DNA of 64,000 bases from Chimonanthus salicifolius (GCA_013350335.1 CM023539.1:30800631-30864630), one strand, 5' to 3'; shown: positions 48,833-62,140, counted from the stretch's first letter. The notes: a model not told the origin generated them from the sequence alone. Made by a program: numbers and translations.

Positions 48833-51073
48833 TGATGTTAATTTTAAATAACTCGCAAGCGTACGAACCAGTTTATAGTATAGAGTATGAGTGCGAGGTC
48901 GTACCCAAGGGAGACCGACAAAATATATGTATGAAATAGAAGATGGCATTATTAAAATGATGTGATTTAAGGAAATAATTTTCTAAAACATATAGTTATA
49001 ATCTTAATTTAGAATAATAAATATTTTGATGAATTTTGAGAAAGAATAAAATAAATCAATGATAAATAATTTGTTTACATATTTTACAATGAAATCGAGT
49101 CAAATATCGAAGCGGCATGTTATCCTATTTAAAAAATAAATAAATGGCCTAGACTATGAAATATTCTAGAATTATTAAATATAATTCAAGTTCCTTATTT
49201 AATAAAATTCTAATTAGAATAATTATGTCGTCCATTAAAATGGAATTTTTCAAATCAAGCTTAGGCTTGAGCGAGATTTAAACTTGCATTTTCCAGATCT
49301 AAAACAAACCGTTCTGGAAAAGAACTTTAGACTGAAAAATTGGTCAAGTCCCACTGATCCTAAAAGGGGTTCCACTTTTCCTTGAAAAATTCTAATTTTT
49401 AATTTGTTTCATAAAGTTCATAAAAAGAATTAATATAAAATTAAAAACCATCACTATTAAATATTTAATAATTGGGAATAGCATACATCTAAACAAAATA
49501 ACTTACAAGACTTTTGGAAATGAAATACAATTCTTTTGGACTTTACATAAAGATAAAAAAATAAAATAACTTACAAGAAATTATTTATTTTTCTCTGTCT
49601 TTCGTCGTCCAACTTCAATCTTCAATATCTTGCCTGGTTCAACCTTCAATGGATTCAAACACTTGAATTTATAGGAGAAAAAGGAATGAGATAAGGGACC
49701 CTTTAAACTCAACTGGGATAAGAAACCCTTTTTAAATTCAAATAAAGGATTGCCGTGGAAGCCTCTTTTATCACTATCTTTCTTTCCTCTGGTAAAGATC
49801 GGCTAACACCTTATTCTTATCTCATCTATCTTTGAAAACCAGTTGCACGGCTGACTCTATCTTATCTCTTCTTCTCTTATCTTTTCTTCCCAGCTTTCCT
49901 ATCTTCTTTCTACTCTCAGCTGCCATCGGTTCAGCTGCAAGCTGCTACACGGCAGCTTTCCATTTTCTTCTCTGTTGATTCCTTCTCTGCTCTACCTTAT
50001 CCCAGCTCAAAATCAAATTCTTCTTTATCCTCTGATCTTCCTTTCTCAGTTTCAATCTTATCTTCTTTGGAACCCAGCTGTTACACGGCAGCTGGTTCTT
50101 ATCTTCTTTTGATCTTCCATTCCTCTCATAGCCGTTTCTCTTTTCTTCTTTATTTCTATCTTCTCCGCAACCCACCTTCTTCTTATCTTATCTTCCCAGC
50201 TCTATCCGACAGCTCTCTTCTCATCAAATCTTATCTTCTTCTTCTACCGATTCAAACTTTGGATCTGTCTCCGCTTTTCAGCTGCCGTGTTCATTGTGCG
50301 CCGCTTCTTCTCAACTGGCTATTGTTGGCTTCAGCTGGCTGCCTTTCTTCTCCTCTGCTGTTGTTTGCTCGGCACCTGATCCAGCCAGAAGGTCAGGCCG
50401 TGCTGCCCTTCTCAGCTGGTTGTTGTTTGCTGCTCTCTGCTTACTGCCCTTCTTCTCAGCTGGTTGCTACTTTGGTGCTGCTCTGCATCTCAGCTGGCTC
50501 CTATTTCTCTTCCGGCTGCTGCCTGCTTCGGTGTTGAGATCGCAGCTGCTGTCGGTTGCCGCTGCCGCTACTCTGCAATCTCTTTAACTGGCTGCTTCCT
50601 CTGTGCACCGCTGGCTTCAACTACTCCATCTCTTCTGACCTGGCTGCCCTTTTTCTCTCCACCGCTGGCTGCTATTTTTTCCATCAACCTTAGCACTCTG
50701 ACTAGCTCTGGCCTTTTGGTTTGTTACCTCCTCTGTGCGCCGCTGGTTGCTGTTCTTCCCTGCCACGACTGCAATCTATCAGCAGCAAACTCCGTTGCTG
50801 CCACTGGTTACAGTTGCTCCACCGTAGGCCCAACTTGGTGTGATCTGATCTTGTTGTTTCTTCTGCTTTCAATCTCTGCAACTGCCTCTGCTTGCTGCTG
50901 ATTGACAGCTGCTACAAGGAAGCTGCTTCTTCTCCTTTTTCTTCCCAGCTGCTAGACTGATGTTGTTTGCTCTTGTGTGCGCCGCTGCTGCTTTCATTCA
51001 CTGATCCGGCTTAGTGACTGTCGCAGTGCATGGCTGCCGTACATCTCAGTTGGCTGCCTCCTTCACTGTTTCA
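48833..51073 (-). repeat. Element B, 5' LTR (right in window)
   Basis: Collinear with 33748-36014 (about 5% different in the first 200 bp). It ends cactgtttca, after which element A LTR sequence resumes. ORFs at 50067-50901 come from its CT-rich part and are not genes. Confidence 0.85.
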
Positions 51074-52866
51074 TTATGTGTTTGTGTTTTAGTGTTTAAG
51101 CACTCTTCTCAACACACGTCAATGTGCATTTGATTATCTTTATTTATACATTGTGCACAAGCATTGATAATCATGCAATATGCAAAAGGGTTCTAAACTT
51201 AGTGTGATCATTTAAGTAATGAAAAACAGTTTATGACACTAAACAAATCTCTTGATTAATGTTGTTATTCCGCTAGACTTAAACTTTAAACAATCAAGAA
51301 ATTTGTGAATACCATGGAAATTGGGATTGACCTATTCGCCCCCGTTCTAGCAACAATGGAGAACTTTCAATTGGTATCAGAGTCTCGTGCTCTACATAAA
51401 GGATTTAACCATCCAAGTTGATCCATGCTAGAAAAATGGCTATGAGAGAAAAGCCATGATATTTCCAACCTCAATTTGTGATGAAAAATGTAAAGCAATA
51501 ATGAAAAACTTTAAATGTTTTCATCAATAAATATGTTTGGAAATAGGTGAATAGCAAGTGGTCTAAGCCTATGGAAGAAGTATTTGATAAATCTTCAACT
51601 TCCATGACCACTCAGCTTAAAGACCAAATAGCTTGGACTAGTGATGAAATGACTATGTACTTTAATCAAACACTAGTAGTGTTCATCAGTGTTGTTTCGT
51701 AATATGTTTTTGGGATATTAAAAAAGATATGAAACAGGAAAAGAGGCTGAAAGAATCCACGAAAGATTGCCTCTTCTAGCCCAATGGATGACATCACCTA
51801 TCATGACCATTGAAAAAGCCGAACCTAAATCCTCTAGAGAAGAAGAGGATGGAGTAAAGAAACTTGATGAAGGTATTGACCTCCAAGTATCCTATGAGTC
51901 CATGAACCAAAATGTTTGCCTCTTATGTTAGGTCAACATCATGGTACAAAATCTGGTGTTGTTGATTCACAAAGTCAAAGGGGAAAGTACCCAAGATTAA
52001 AACTAGTTTTGATAAAGGTTATCACTGGATTGTGGACTTAGATTCCAAGTCTCACAATGTTATATTCAAATGTGTAAAGGGGCTACCAGTGTTGGTACAC
52101 ATTTGAAACATGTTTTGGAATCACCTGTGTATCTTACCTTCAATCCATGTTCTTGTTTGATTGTTAGATTGATCTAGTGTAAGATATTCACGTGTACATG
52201 TAGGTTTGCTTTATAGTATTGGAATATACTTATCTCATTTCATATCACATGTCATGTGATTTGTGCATCTTTAAAAATGAATGTGGTTTGTGCATTCCCT
52301 CATGTATAGGGTGAGTATGGTACTCATACACAATGTCGTTTCATTCCAAGTTCTTAAACTTGTGAATCTCTTGTGGAATGAAACATGCTCTATGTCTTTA
52401 AATGGATTTTTTTTTGTTTACCAAAAGTGTTGATCAAAATGATCAATATGTTTATCAGTAATCTATTTATGTACCAACTCTTTCCAAGGAATGAATCTCA
52501 TTGGAGTATGCTTGAAAGAATGGTAAAAGTGTTTATCATGTTTTAAGTAATAACATGATAATATGCATGAGAGTTGTGTGGGTAGCATCATACTTCATTT
52601 CCATATGCATGATTAATGTATTCAAAATGTGAAATGAATATATGGTTTGTGTGCTTAGAGTCTCATTCCAATATCCATTATTTTACATATTAAATGGAAC
52701 GAGTTATGATTCATAGACAACTTGAATTTATTAAAATCTGGAGATGTTATATCTCATGACATCACACACTTAAGCAATACGTTTGAATTGGTAAATTAAA
52801 TGTGCCCAAAGTACTTAGATTGGATTGGATTCAGTAAAAGAGATCCGTACTCCATGTTTTGGCCAA
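51074..52866 (+). mobile_element. Element A copy 2, LTR end plus interior
   Basis: 51074-51369 matches the last ~345 bp of the A LTR (1390-1735). A canonical primer site ttggtatcagag follows (51371-51382), then interior sequence matching 1800-3230, all degenerate. Similarity fades at about 52866; no right LTR is found. This is the continuation of 32301-33747 beyond element B. Confidence 0.75.
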
Positions 52867-55437
52867 TTTAATTAGAAGAAAAGATTATATAATGGTCCTT
52901 CCAATAATTACAATTATACCGAAATCACACAAAATCATTGACTTTTGAGTTAAAATTTTACCCAACCACTCTTTTTCATTTTCCACACATCTCAATTGTG
53001 AAAAAGTCCCAACCCATCTCTCTAGAGTTTTCGACTTGTTTAATGACCACCAAATTTAAACCCATTAATTGAATGGGTTAACCATTTAACTATGTTTGAC
53101 CCAAACTGTTTATCCATTTAAAGTTAAGTTTTATTAATGTTGAAAATTGCTAGAAAATAAAAAAGGTAGTAGTTAAAAAATGTAATTTTAATCAAAAAAA
53201 TAAAATCGAGTTACGTTATTGTTGAACTCGTCTTGAATACAGATTTCACGCTCCTATAGGCCTAATCTGTAGATACTCTCTGGTGCACTCAAGCCAGTAC
53301 AAGTTTTTGCCTTACTAGAAGAATGTTGTAGAAATTGTGCAACAACAGAGATTCTATGTAAACAGATCCTTGCTAAGGTACCCTCAAAGTAGAGATTCCC
53401 AGATAACCCAAATGGTCACCTCCTTAAACGTCTCTTAAACACTTCAAATGCAACGGTAGGGAAATAATGTCTAATAGGTAAGAATAGTTAAGTTTTACAA
53501 TAGATAGGTAGAAGATGAAAGGGCTTTGCAACAGTAAGAAAAGAAAAGGGTAATGAATAGGCCCAAAGGTTAGTTTTTAATGGGCCTTATAAGACCCAGG
53601 TTAGAGATCCCTTTCGTTATGTTATTTTTATAGTTGGAGTGCGAGAGCCTATTTCGCATATCCATTTTCACCCATTGCCTATTGTCCTTCCATAATGGAT
53701 TAGTGGAGAAATGGAAATGGGTACAACATAGACCTTTATATTAGAGTTACCTGAGATGCTTGCCAGTTCACAACTCTTTGAAATGAAAAACTCTTCTGTA
53801 AAATAGAGACTTATTCCTGCAGCTTACTATTTTTCTTTACAACTTTTTCTTAAATTTTCTTTCTTAATTTCTGAAGGCAAATCAAAGTATAGTATAGTGC
53901 AGTCAAGGTGGATTTCACCATGGTAACCTTAGACTGTTGAGGAAAGCCGAGGTGTCCTCAGAACAGTGAGTCAACGAAAAGGGGTCACAAAATCGGGTGA
54001 TAAATTGTGTATCGATTTTCTTAATACCAATGCATATCATCTGATATATAATGTATTGTCCGTACGGTGACCATAGCAGACGATAGGGTTGATATTGCAT
54101 TGTAGTGCCATATTCAGTTTTTTTTTTAGTTTAAGATAAAAACTGTTTCAACTGTTTTCGAGTTCAATCATGTATTAGATATGATTTTAAGAGGGCATAG
54201 AAGTAAGTTCTTTAAGTGTGAAAAATATTTATCAATTCCAAACATTTTTCCCTTAAAATTTGATCGTTTTCTGGTATTTGTATCAATTTCTTTATGAAGT
54301 TTTGAACTAGGGTTATCCCGATTTTGGGATATTTTGTAAAATTAATTAATTAAATAATATTGAATGCTTATGGAATTGAATGTGATATTTTAATATGATT
54401 GATATAGTTTGTAGAATGCATTTTTTTTTCATTTTCTAATGCTTTTGTTTTGAAAAATAATGAAAGATAAGTTTTCTAAGATAATTCCCATTTGAGAGTT
54501 TCTTTTGAAAAAATTTAATGAAATGATATACAAAACATTTCTAAAAAAAAAATCCTTTAATGTGATTGATTTAGTTTTTAGGGTGTTTGTGTGATTTTTC
54601 TATATTCCAACACTTATATGAAAAAAAAAAATTGAATGAGATACTAGAGAACATGAATCTCATATTAGGTGTTTCATTATATTGGTTTCCTATTTTCTAA
54701 AATTTTGAGACAAATTTTAATATATTTAGGACATACTTTATTCATATCAAAATTTCAGCACTCAATCGTCTAATGCTCCATAAAAATGACCAATTTTTTT
54801 TCAATACTCACACTAGGTATTCCATTTTCTCTATTTTTTCATATTTTTGTAGTTTTTTAGGAGAGAGAATTGTAATGCCATTAAGTTGACACTGTGATAC
54901 GTATTGGTCGATATATATTTTCGGGCATTATTTTAACTCCTGCCAACAACCCTTTGCATCTACAAATTGAGGCTACGAAGGGTTGATTTTTTTACTTCAA
55001 ACAATGATCATAAGTAACGTGCTCATCTCAAATTTTAATTTTCTTTTCTACTACTATTTTATTTTACTTTTACTCTCAACAACTCTATAGACCTCACAAT
55101 GAGTCAAGTCTAATCGATTTTGGATCAGGTCTTATTTGGATTCAATTCAACAATCTTCCACCCATTACTTACTTGTTCATTAAATAGGTTAATTGGTTTA
55201 GCTCACAAAATTTTAAACTTATACTCATTTAAAATGATTGGGTTTGGTTTGGGTAATCGAGTGTGCTCAAATTTTGTCATGTTTAGTTCAAGGTAGACAT
55301 GGAAATGGGTCAGTCTGGTCGGGTTGATTTCGATTTCAGGTCAATAACTTTCAACCCATTATGATCTAGGTGGATCTTGATGCATACAGTACCGAAGACG
55401 ATGGGGAAAATAAAGAAAAATCCATCCAAATATGATC

Positions 55438-55675
55438 AGTCGACCCATCAGTCGACTGATACCTCAACTGAAGATTGTGTGAAGCTCAAAAACAGCTCTC
55501 TGTTAGTCCCAGTCAATGTATCAGTCTACTGGTACATCATCTATTATTTGTCTGTAAGAACAAATAGATCTCAAATAGTACTAGCCGATGTACCAGTCGA
55601 CTGCTACATCATCTAGTACAAGTCTGTGAATAGTACCAGTCGACTGGTATATCATCTAGTACATCGATTGGTACG
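55438..55675 (+). repeat. Short dispersed tandem repeats built on ccagtcgactgg
   Basis: Variants of ccagtcgactggtacatcat(c)tag recur at about 55518, 55590, 55636 and, more weakly, 55438-55460. The core gtcgac is palindromic, and the style matches the tcgaccagtcg motifs of the element A LTR, so it may be a remnant of a related LTR. Confidence 0.45.
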
Positions 55676-55878
55676 TTAAGATGGTAGTTTTCGGTAGTTC
55701 AGAGCAGTTTCTGCTTTTCCAATTCGTGCATATGGTGGTTCCTTGGAGTTCTTGACGGTTAGAACCAACCTAGAGGGAGTTGTAACCGAACCAAGAGGTA
55801 GGTTTACAAAAGAAGAAGTTGTAGGAGATGAAAAAGGTCCACTCTTTCCACGGTGGTCCACTGTTCTTGGAAGCAAAT

Positions 55879-55990
55879 GCAGACCAGAGAGACCATGTAT
55901 CCATGGTGAAATCGACACACTGATCGTGGAGATAGATGCAGACCAGAGAAGCCACGTATCCATGGTGAAGAGATTGGCGCACTGTGTTTG
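55879..55990 (+). repeat. 59-bp direct duplication
   Basis: gcagaccagag followed by a c(a/g)tgtatccatggtgaa block starts at 55879 and again at 55938. Both copies end in a (c/g)cgcacactg-like segment. Confidence 0.6.
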
Positions 55991-58247
55991 AGAGGAAATT
56001 TCCATTGGAGAAAAGAGAAAGGAGAGGAGTGGATTTTCTCCCACTCAATTTTGAAGACTTCTTCAGGTTCAGAGACAACAAAAGGTGCAATAATGAGATA
56101 TCAAAAGAGTAGAAGAAGTTGGAGGATGATAGTCCCTGTTTCACTTTTGTTTTTAGTGTATCCCAAATGCAAGGAACACTATTTTGTAAGGCTACTCATT
56201 TTTAATGGATATTTTGCCTAGATTGGCATGTGCAAGTTTCCCTCATTCGAAGGGTTTTACCATGTTAAAAAAAAAAAAATATTGTCTCAGTGTCTTACTT
56301 CCCATTTGTATGTGTGTGTTGCCGGAAGACAATCTAGATTCGGGTCCCACTCATCCATCCAGTAAACGACTAGAGACGTCGAATTAATTACAGATTACAT
56401 TACTTATTTGTTTATTAAATAAGTTAATCAGTTTGAGTTTATTTTGAGTTAGATTACAAAACTTTAAACTTATAATTTTATTTAAAATGCTCAAATTTAA
56501 TTCGAATAATCAATGCGAATAAAATTTTGGCAGATCTACGACTCTAAGCATCAACTACTGCAACTTAATCTAATTTATGTGTCCTCATTATTCATACGGA
56601 TACTATAAAGTAAAACTTTGTTGGATACTGGGAAATCCAACTAATATCAGAATATCCTGCTCAAAATCGCCTGTCTCATACAGTGGAGAGAGAGATCCAC
56701 ATGTAAGAAAGATGAGAAAGATGAATAAACGATATGGAAGAAAGGAGGATGAAGTCAGAATTAACAAAGAAGTTTTTATTTTAATTACAAAAAAACCTAT
56801 ATTATTTGTATGTGTCACAAAATTCTGTTGGATCATGGGGCCATTCTAGTATGGACAATGTATTCACAGCTTCCCTTATTTTTTATGATCAAAGTGTTAA
56901 AGTCTCTTAAAGCACCTAATTAATTCATAGGACATGTACAAACCTCCTTACTTACACGCACCAAATAATTTTATGAGAAATAATCTTTTATGATAGAGTA
57001 GAATCGAACTCAGTACTCCCACGTTCACATCTTGTTTATCTGAATTGAATCTTTCAAGCTTTTGGATCCCAACAATACCAATCCTGAGTAATCCTCATTC
57101 ATTCTCTTCTCAAGATACTATAGCTTTCTACTTTCATTTGTTCATTTTAAGACACTGAATAAAAAAATCATCTACAAAAATAAATAGTAAGGCTCATAAA
57201 AAATGAATTTATTGAACCTAGTTTTAAATATTAATTTTAAATAAGTGAAATAAATGGCTTTATAATAATACTAGTGAAGTACTGAAAAATATATTCAAAC
57301 TTCCAAACTATCATGTATTATCGAGGTGGAATAAACTTAAAATCAAATAAATGGAACATGAATGTTCTTTGTACTTATTTCAATGTACCGAAAGAATGGA
57401 AGAATAATTTCACAATTTTTGTATTATTAACACTCATTATATATAAAAGAGAGTACACTCAAAGAAAAAAAAAAGAAGAATCAAACGGTAATCCCATAAT
57501 TAAGGGATATTGACAACCAAGAAATCTAACATAATCCCATGATTAAGGGTCTTGATAACTGAAAAATATACAAGAATAGAAAGATTTGGTGGAAAAATTA
57601 GCCGGATAAAGATATTCCTTGAATACTACCAATCACAATTTCATAAATTTTCAAAAAATGCACACCTATTCTGCATCCAATCATCGTCATGTATCTTAAA
57701 GATTTTCTTCATGTCAGCTAGTATTAGAGAAGTCGGTGCTAGCCGGGGTTTTAAAATTCAGATTATATTACGAATCGAGTCCATCTCTATTAAAATAGAT
57801 CTGATTTCAAGTGAAATTGGCAAGACTTCTTTCCATATTCTCTTGAATAATTAATTTAGAATCTGAATCTATTATTTTTAAATGAAGAAAATGAGTGGTT
57901 ATTGTTAGCCCGAAAAGTAGATGATTTTTTTCTTGTCAAATTAAGTTGTCAATTCCGTGTTGTGTCCGACTGAGTCCTGAGTTGTCAATTTCTATAGCTG
58001 AGTCGTGACTATATCCATGTGTCCAAGACCTCACATCTGGAAGACCATCAAAGTTAAAACAAGCCTCAAGCTCCAAAAGCAACGAATATTGGAAGGCAAC
58101 GTACCGAAATCGGATAAACTTCATGAATGCCAACTAACATAGGTAAATTGGACCTTAGGACTGACCTAAAAGCCTTAGAATCTATTGGTTAATACTGGCC
58201 TAATTAAATTGGTTTTCTAAGTGTGCTTTGCCCATTCGAGAGCTCTT

Positions 58248-58428
58248 TGTGACACCAGTCCCACATCGCCCAGGAAGGGAAGTGGGAAGGGTTTATTTGA
58301 GGGGAGAGCCCCTTCTCTCACTTAAGGCCTTTTGCACCTGGTCAGGTGAACCAAGGCTCAGAGCAAATCCATGTGGGCCCATGGGGTCCAAAGCAGATAA
58401 TATCATATTAGAGATTTAGGTCATCACA
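58248..58428 (+). repeat. Left LTR of the short LTR element
   Basis: Contains agtcccacatcgcccagg, ctctcacttaaggcctttt, gggcccatggggtccaaagc and agataatatcat modules, ends tcatcaca. Confidence 0.85.
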
Positions 58429-59629
58429 AATAGTATTAGAGCACGGTTCAACTCTAATGTAGACTAGATAAAAATAAGAATACCCGACGTCGAACTAATG
58501 GAAGCTTAAGTAATTAAACAGGTCAAGAAACAAATAAAACTTGCTGAAGACAACCAATGAATGTGATCTCTCTCACGGGCCAATGCTAAATCTGCAGTTG
58601 ATATGCACAACCCTTCTTCTCTATTTTCCCTGAACTGACGGAAGATAAGATGTCTCGAACTAAAGACTCTCACAGATATAGGACAGCAGAATTCGCCCAG
58701 AAAGAGGGCTGCCAATCGTGGTTGAAATTCCTTCTGCCAGCTCTGTATCGCACGCCTGAATTCCAAACAGAACTGCCTACTACTTGCAGTTGGGGCTGAT
58801 GGAAAACGAACAGCCAGATCCGGTAGAACTGATGCTATTGGGCCTGGTGCTGTCCGATCGACAAAAGTCTGCAAATTGTTGCAGAACTTCCCTTCAACGA
58901 GACCTGCCTTCAAGTAGGTGTGTAGATCTATTTCGACACCTGGCCTTGAACTGAACCCAAGTGGAGATTGCAAACTGCTTTCAATACTAGCTTTGCAAGA
59001 CAGCCACGAAATATCAGAACTTAAGCCTGGGATTGAGAAAACTCTGCAATGTATTGCAGGAAACAATTTCAACAAACCATCATTTGTAAAAGCAAATAAC
59101 ATAAACTTTTATTCATCATCGAAAAACTCCCCTAAAACTGGTTACATTCAGCGTATAAATACTGCTAAAAACAACCGACTATATCCCTAAACAATAAGAA
59201 CCGACTCTCTTGTACAAACTTTATGTCAAATTCGACAACCCAATTCCTAATTAAAGTTGAAATAAAACTACCCTACTAATAATAAGACACCTACTAAATC
59301 CTAAACTACTTTATCTAAATCGCCACCGATTCTAAATAACCAAATCCAATCTGATTAGGACTTTAGTGACTTGCTGGAATTAATTGGAGTCTCAAGATTT
59401 GGTGATGGGTGATTCACGCCCAAGCTTGGGTTTCACAAGTGTGGGCCGGATCTTGGAGCTTGTTGGGCCAAGGTTTGGGCCTAATTGTGGCTTAGCTTGA
59501 CATGAATTGGGCTTGGACCCACCTTCATTGATGCCCACATCAAAGGCATCAAACTCTCTGCCTGTGTGGGCCCTCTGTTTGTCTGACGTGACAAACTCGA
59601 GGACGTTTATGATCTTAAGGGGGGTGGAT

Positions 59630-59812
59630 TATGATACCTAGTCCCACATCACCCAAGAAGGGGATGTGGGAAAGGTTTATTAGAAAGGAGAGCCCCCTCT
59701 CTCACATGAGGCCTTTTGGCCCTAGTCAGGTGGGCTAGGGCCCAAAGAAAATCTGTGTAGGTCCGTGGGGCCCAAAACGGACAATATCATGTAGGAGAGT
59801 CGAGTTATCACA
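59630..59812 (+). repeat. Right LTR of the short LTR element
   Basis: Same module order as the left LTR (agtcccacatcaccc, aggccttttggcccta, cccaaaacgg, acaatatcatg). Ends ttatcaca immediately before the ctctt duplication. Confidence 0.85.
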
Positions 59813-59817
59813 CTCTT

Positions 59818-60894
59818 GCTATCTATCAAATGTGTCCTTGCAATCTAAAAAATATTTATTATAGTTAAAACTATTTGATTGCAAAGATCACACATGTGCT
59901 CTCCACTATGTCCAATTTTTCACCAACTCCAAATTCACATACAAAATGGGTGAAATCTTGACATAGCTAGGCATCTCGGAACGTTCATAAGGATGTCTTC
60001 AGAATTTCGGAGATGTGCCATCGGACAATCCTATATCAAATTCCTAAACCTCTTCTCTCTAAAATTGTCTCTCGAACGTTTTGAATAGGCTTCTTAGGAG
60101 ATGTTGTAGCACAGTGTCTAACCCGACCTAGCCAAACATCGAAAACCCGGCCCGTTTATTTTTTTGTATTTATTTTTCATTTTCTTATTGTACTTTTTTT
60201 TTATTTATTCTCTTAATTTTAGGTATTAGGATTTCTTTCATGTAAATATGAATAAGAGTTGTATTGGAGACAACAAATGAATGAATATGAATTGATTTGG
60301 GTTTTTCCCGTATCTCCCGTTTCCCCTCTCGTGGGTAGACTCCCATGCCTCCCTCTCTTCTACCTCTGAGGAATCCCGGTGCCGCAAGCATTCGACAATT
60401 CTCCTGGAGTTATCTTCCTCCCCTCCTCTGCCTGCAAGCAGAAGGTTGGGCTACGACCAGGCCAACGGATGTTGGGCACAGTTTGTTGATCACGTGTGCC
60501 TCTGTTGTCCTGTTTCTTATCCCCTGTTTTCATCTGTCCTTCGCATCTCCAATATCCTCTTCTAACCCAGCCAGCGTCCTTGCCTCCATCAGCCATATCT
60601 GCAGCTAGCCGAGATTCATCTTGAAGTCTCGCCTGAACCCATCATCCTTTCACTCCAATCGCCCCAAACCTCCTCGTCCGTCAACACCAACATCCAGATC
60701 TACGTCCCTCCATATTTTTCTCTCCATCGCCTAACAGACCCTGACATGTTGTTTTACTGTCCTTTCCAATTAGCCAAACCCTCATACCTCACGTCCCATT
60801 CTCTACACCTTCAGCCCATTCTTCTAACGCCTCCATCGACCCTCTCTTATTATCCCAACATTAACTCATTATCCATTCAACCCATCTCCTAAAC
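59818..60894. other. Intergenic with LTR-like AT-rich leader, nothing firm
   Basis: 60120-60330 (aacccggcccgtttattttt, then aatatgaataagagttg) resembles the transcript-end region of some gypsy LTRs, but no partner repeat or terminus was found. An 87-codon ORF at 60345 has no recognisable domain. Confidence 0.35.
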
Positions 60895-62140
60895 TGATGT
60901 AAGCTAGGTAAGATTAAAAATACCCAACCTCAAATTATAGCTGAATCTTGAATAATATCTTAAATAATTCGATAACAAAATAAATTAAGATCCCACGTGA
61001 TTTAACACTAACCGTTGTGCTGATAAAATAGAGGAATCGATCAACTCCACCCAACCCTTGACTCGGTGGGATTTTTCTTCAAGCCTTGCTTGATGCAATC
61101 TCAAACTTGAGAATAAATAAAATTCAAATCTATTCCTTTCAATGTGGCTGAAGTGTGATTTAGATCAGCCTCGCTTGTCCGTGACCTTGTCAGGATTTGC
61201 CCAGCAATCTAGCTGCAACACTTGACTGCTTACACCTTGATCTAAGGTGCTGATCTGGGCCCTAACTTGGAAGCAAAGGCTGGATCAGATTCAACCCACT
61301 GTTAGCACTCAGACTGGGTTTGAATTATCACAAGAAATCGTTATTTGTAACAACAATAGAACTCCAAGCTGATCTGGGATTCAGATCTCTCAACGGGGCT
61401 GGATTTTCCAGTAAATCTGCAACTGAAGACGATCACCCAAACTGGGCCTGGTTCTGCAAGAATTCTGCGATGTCTTGCAGTAAGTATGTGCCAACGAAAC
61501 CTGCTAATAGTTGCAGGAAGGTAGGTGCTAATAGTTGCAGGAATTTACCTCACAAACCGTCCTTCGTTTGTAAAAGAAACAAAAATAATTGTTTTTATTC
61601 ATCAAAATCTCCTCCTCTTTCTTGTTAATTACACTTGTTTAAATAGGAAAAAAACCCTATTGACATGAGCCGACCCTCACATCTTTCACTCCTAATACAA
61701 CACTAACGAGTAATTCTAAATAAAACAAATTTCTAAACTAAAGAAACTATAGTTAGAAATAATAAAAATAACAACTTCCTAAATCTAGAAAACAAAACAA
61801 AGAGACTTCCTAATTAAAATAAGAAAGAAATAAAAATACATAAAGTCCTAAATAAACTAAACATGTGCTGCCTTTCCATAGCTCACACGGTGATGTAGTG
61901 AGAGTCCAAACGTCCACTGCATGTGGTTGCATTATGACACTTGTACCCACAAGTGGAGAATAATCAAACTCCACCAACCTTCTCATACAAAGTCATGCAC
62001 GTGATTTAGTATTTGGAGTCTTCATGTGGGGCCCAATGAAAAGTCCAATAGTGGGCTGAATTCAAATTGATTTGTTGGATTTCATTGGAACCTTGTTAGG
62101 CTTTGATTGGGTCTGGTTCACACATGGGTTCACTACACTA
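60895..62140. repeat. Segment related to the interior of the short LTR element
   Basis: It shares ordered patches with 58429-59629: tgtaagctaggtaagatt with aatacccaacctcaa (cf. 58455-58495), then ttgcaggaatttacctcaca and a (t)ttattcatca block (61530-61610; cf. 59050-59120), then a cctaattaaaat/aagtcctaaa block near 61810-61850. LTRs of that element are not present around it. Similarity is moderate. Confidence 0.4.

Larger units (their letters stand above)
33748..51073 (-). mobile_element. Ty3-gypsy element B (Athila/Tat-like), - strand, gag-only
   Basis: LTRs of about 2.25 kb lie at 33748-36014 and 48833-51073 in the same orientation. The primer site next to the right LTR matches Asp-tRNA, and a gag pseudogene lies on the - strand. 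These features are typical of Tat/Athila gypsy lineages. No pol is recognisable in the remaining interior (36939-38588 and ~45500-48807); either it never had one or a deletion removed it. The element carries nested LINE and element-C insertions. No target duplication is seen (acctt versus ttatg). Confidence 0.75.
52867..58242. other. Intergenic, no gene recognised
   Basis: AT-rich sequence with scattered short ORFs that lack motifs. Distinct structures are the gtcgac-rich repeats at 55438-55675 and a 59-bp duplication at 55879. Confidence 0.5.
58248..59812 (+). mobile_element. Short non-coding LTR element (TRIM/SMART-like)
   Basis: LTRs of about 182 bp at 58248-58428 and 59630-59812, flanked by the perfect 5-bp duplication ctctt (58243-58247, 59813-59817). 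A Met-tRNA-like primer site (tagtattagagc, 58431-58442) and a purine tract (aaggggggtgg, 59617-59627) sit at the expected places. Total 1565 bp. The 1.2-kb interior has no gag or pol; its longest - strand ORF (198 codons) has no retroelement motif. It depends on proteins from other elements. LTR start is TGTGA at left, TATGA at right (one mutation). Confidence 0.85.

Noticed and set aside
58506..59102. 198-codon - strand ORF in the short LTR element
   Set aside because: No gag, pol or other motif, and the related segment at 60895-62140 does not keep the frame. Judged chance.
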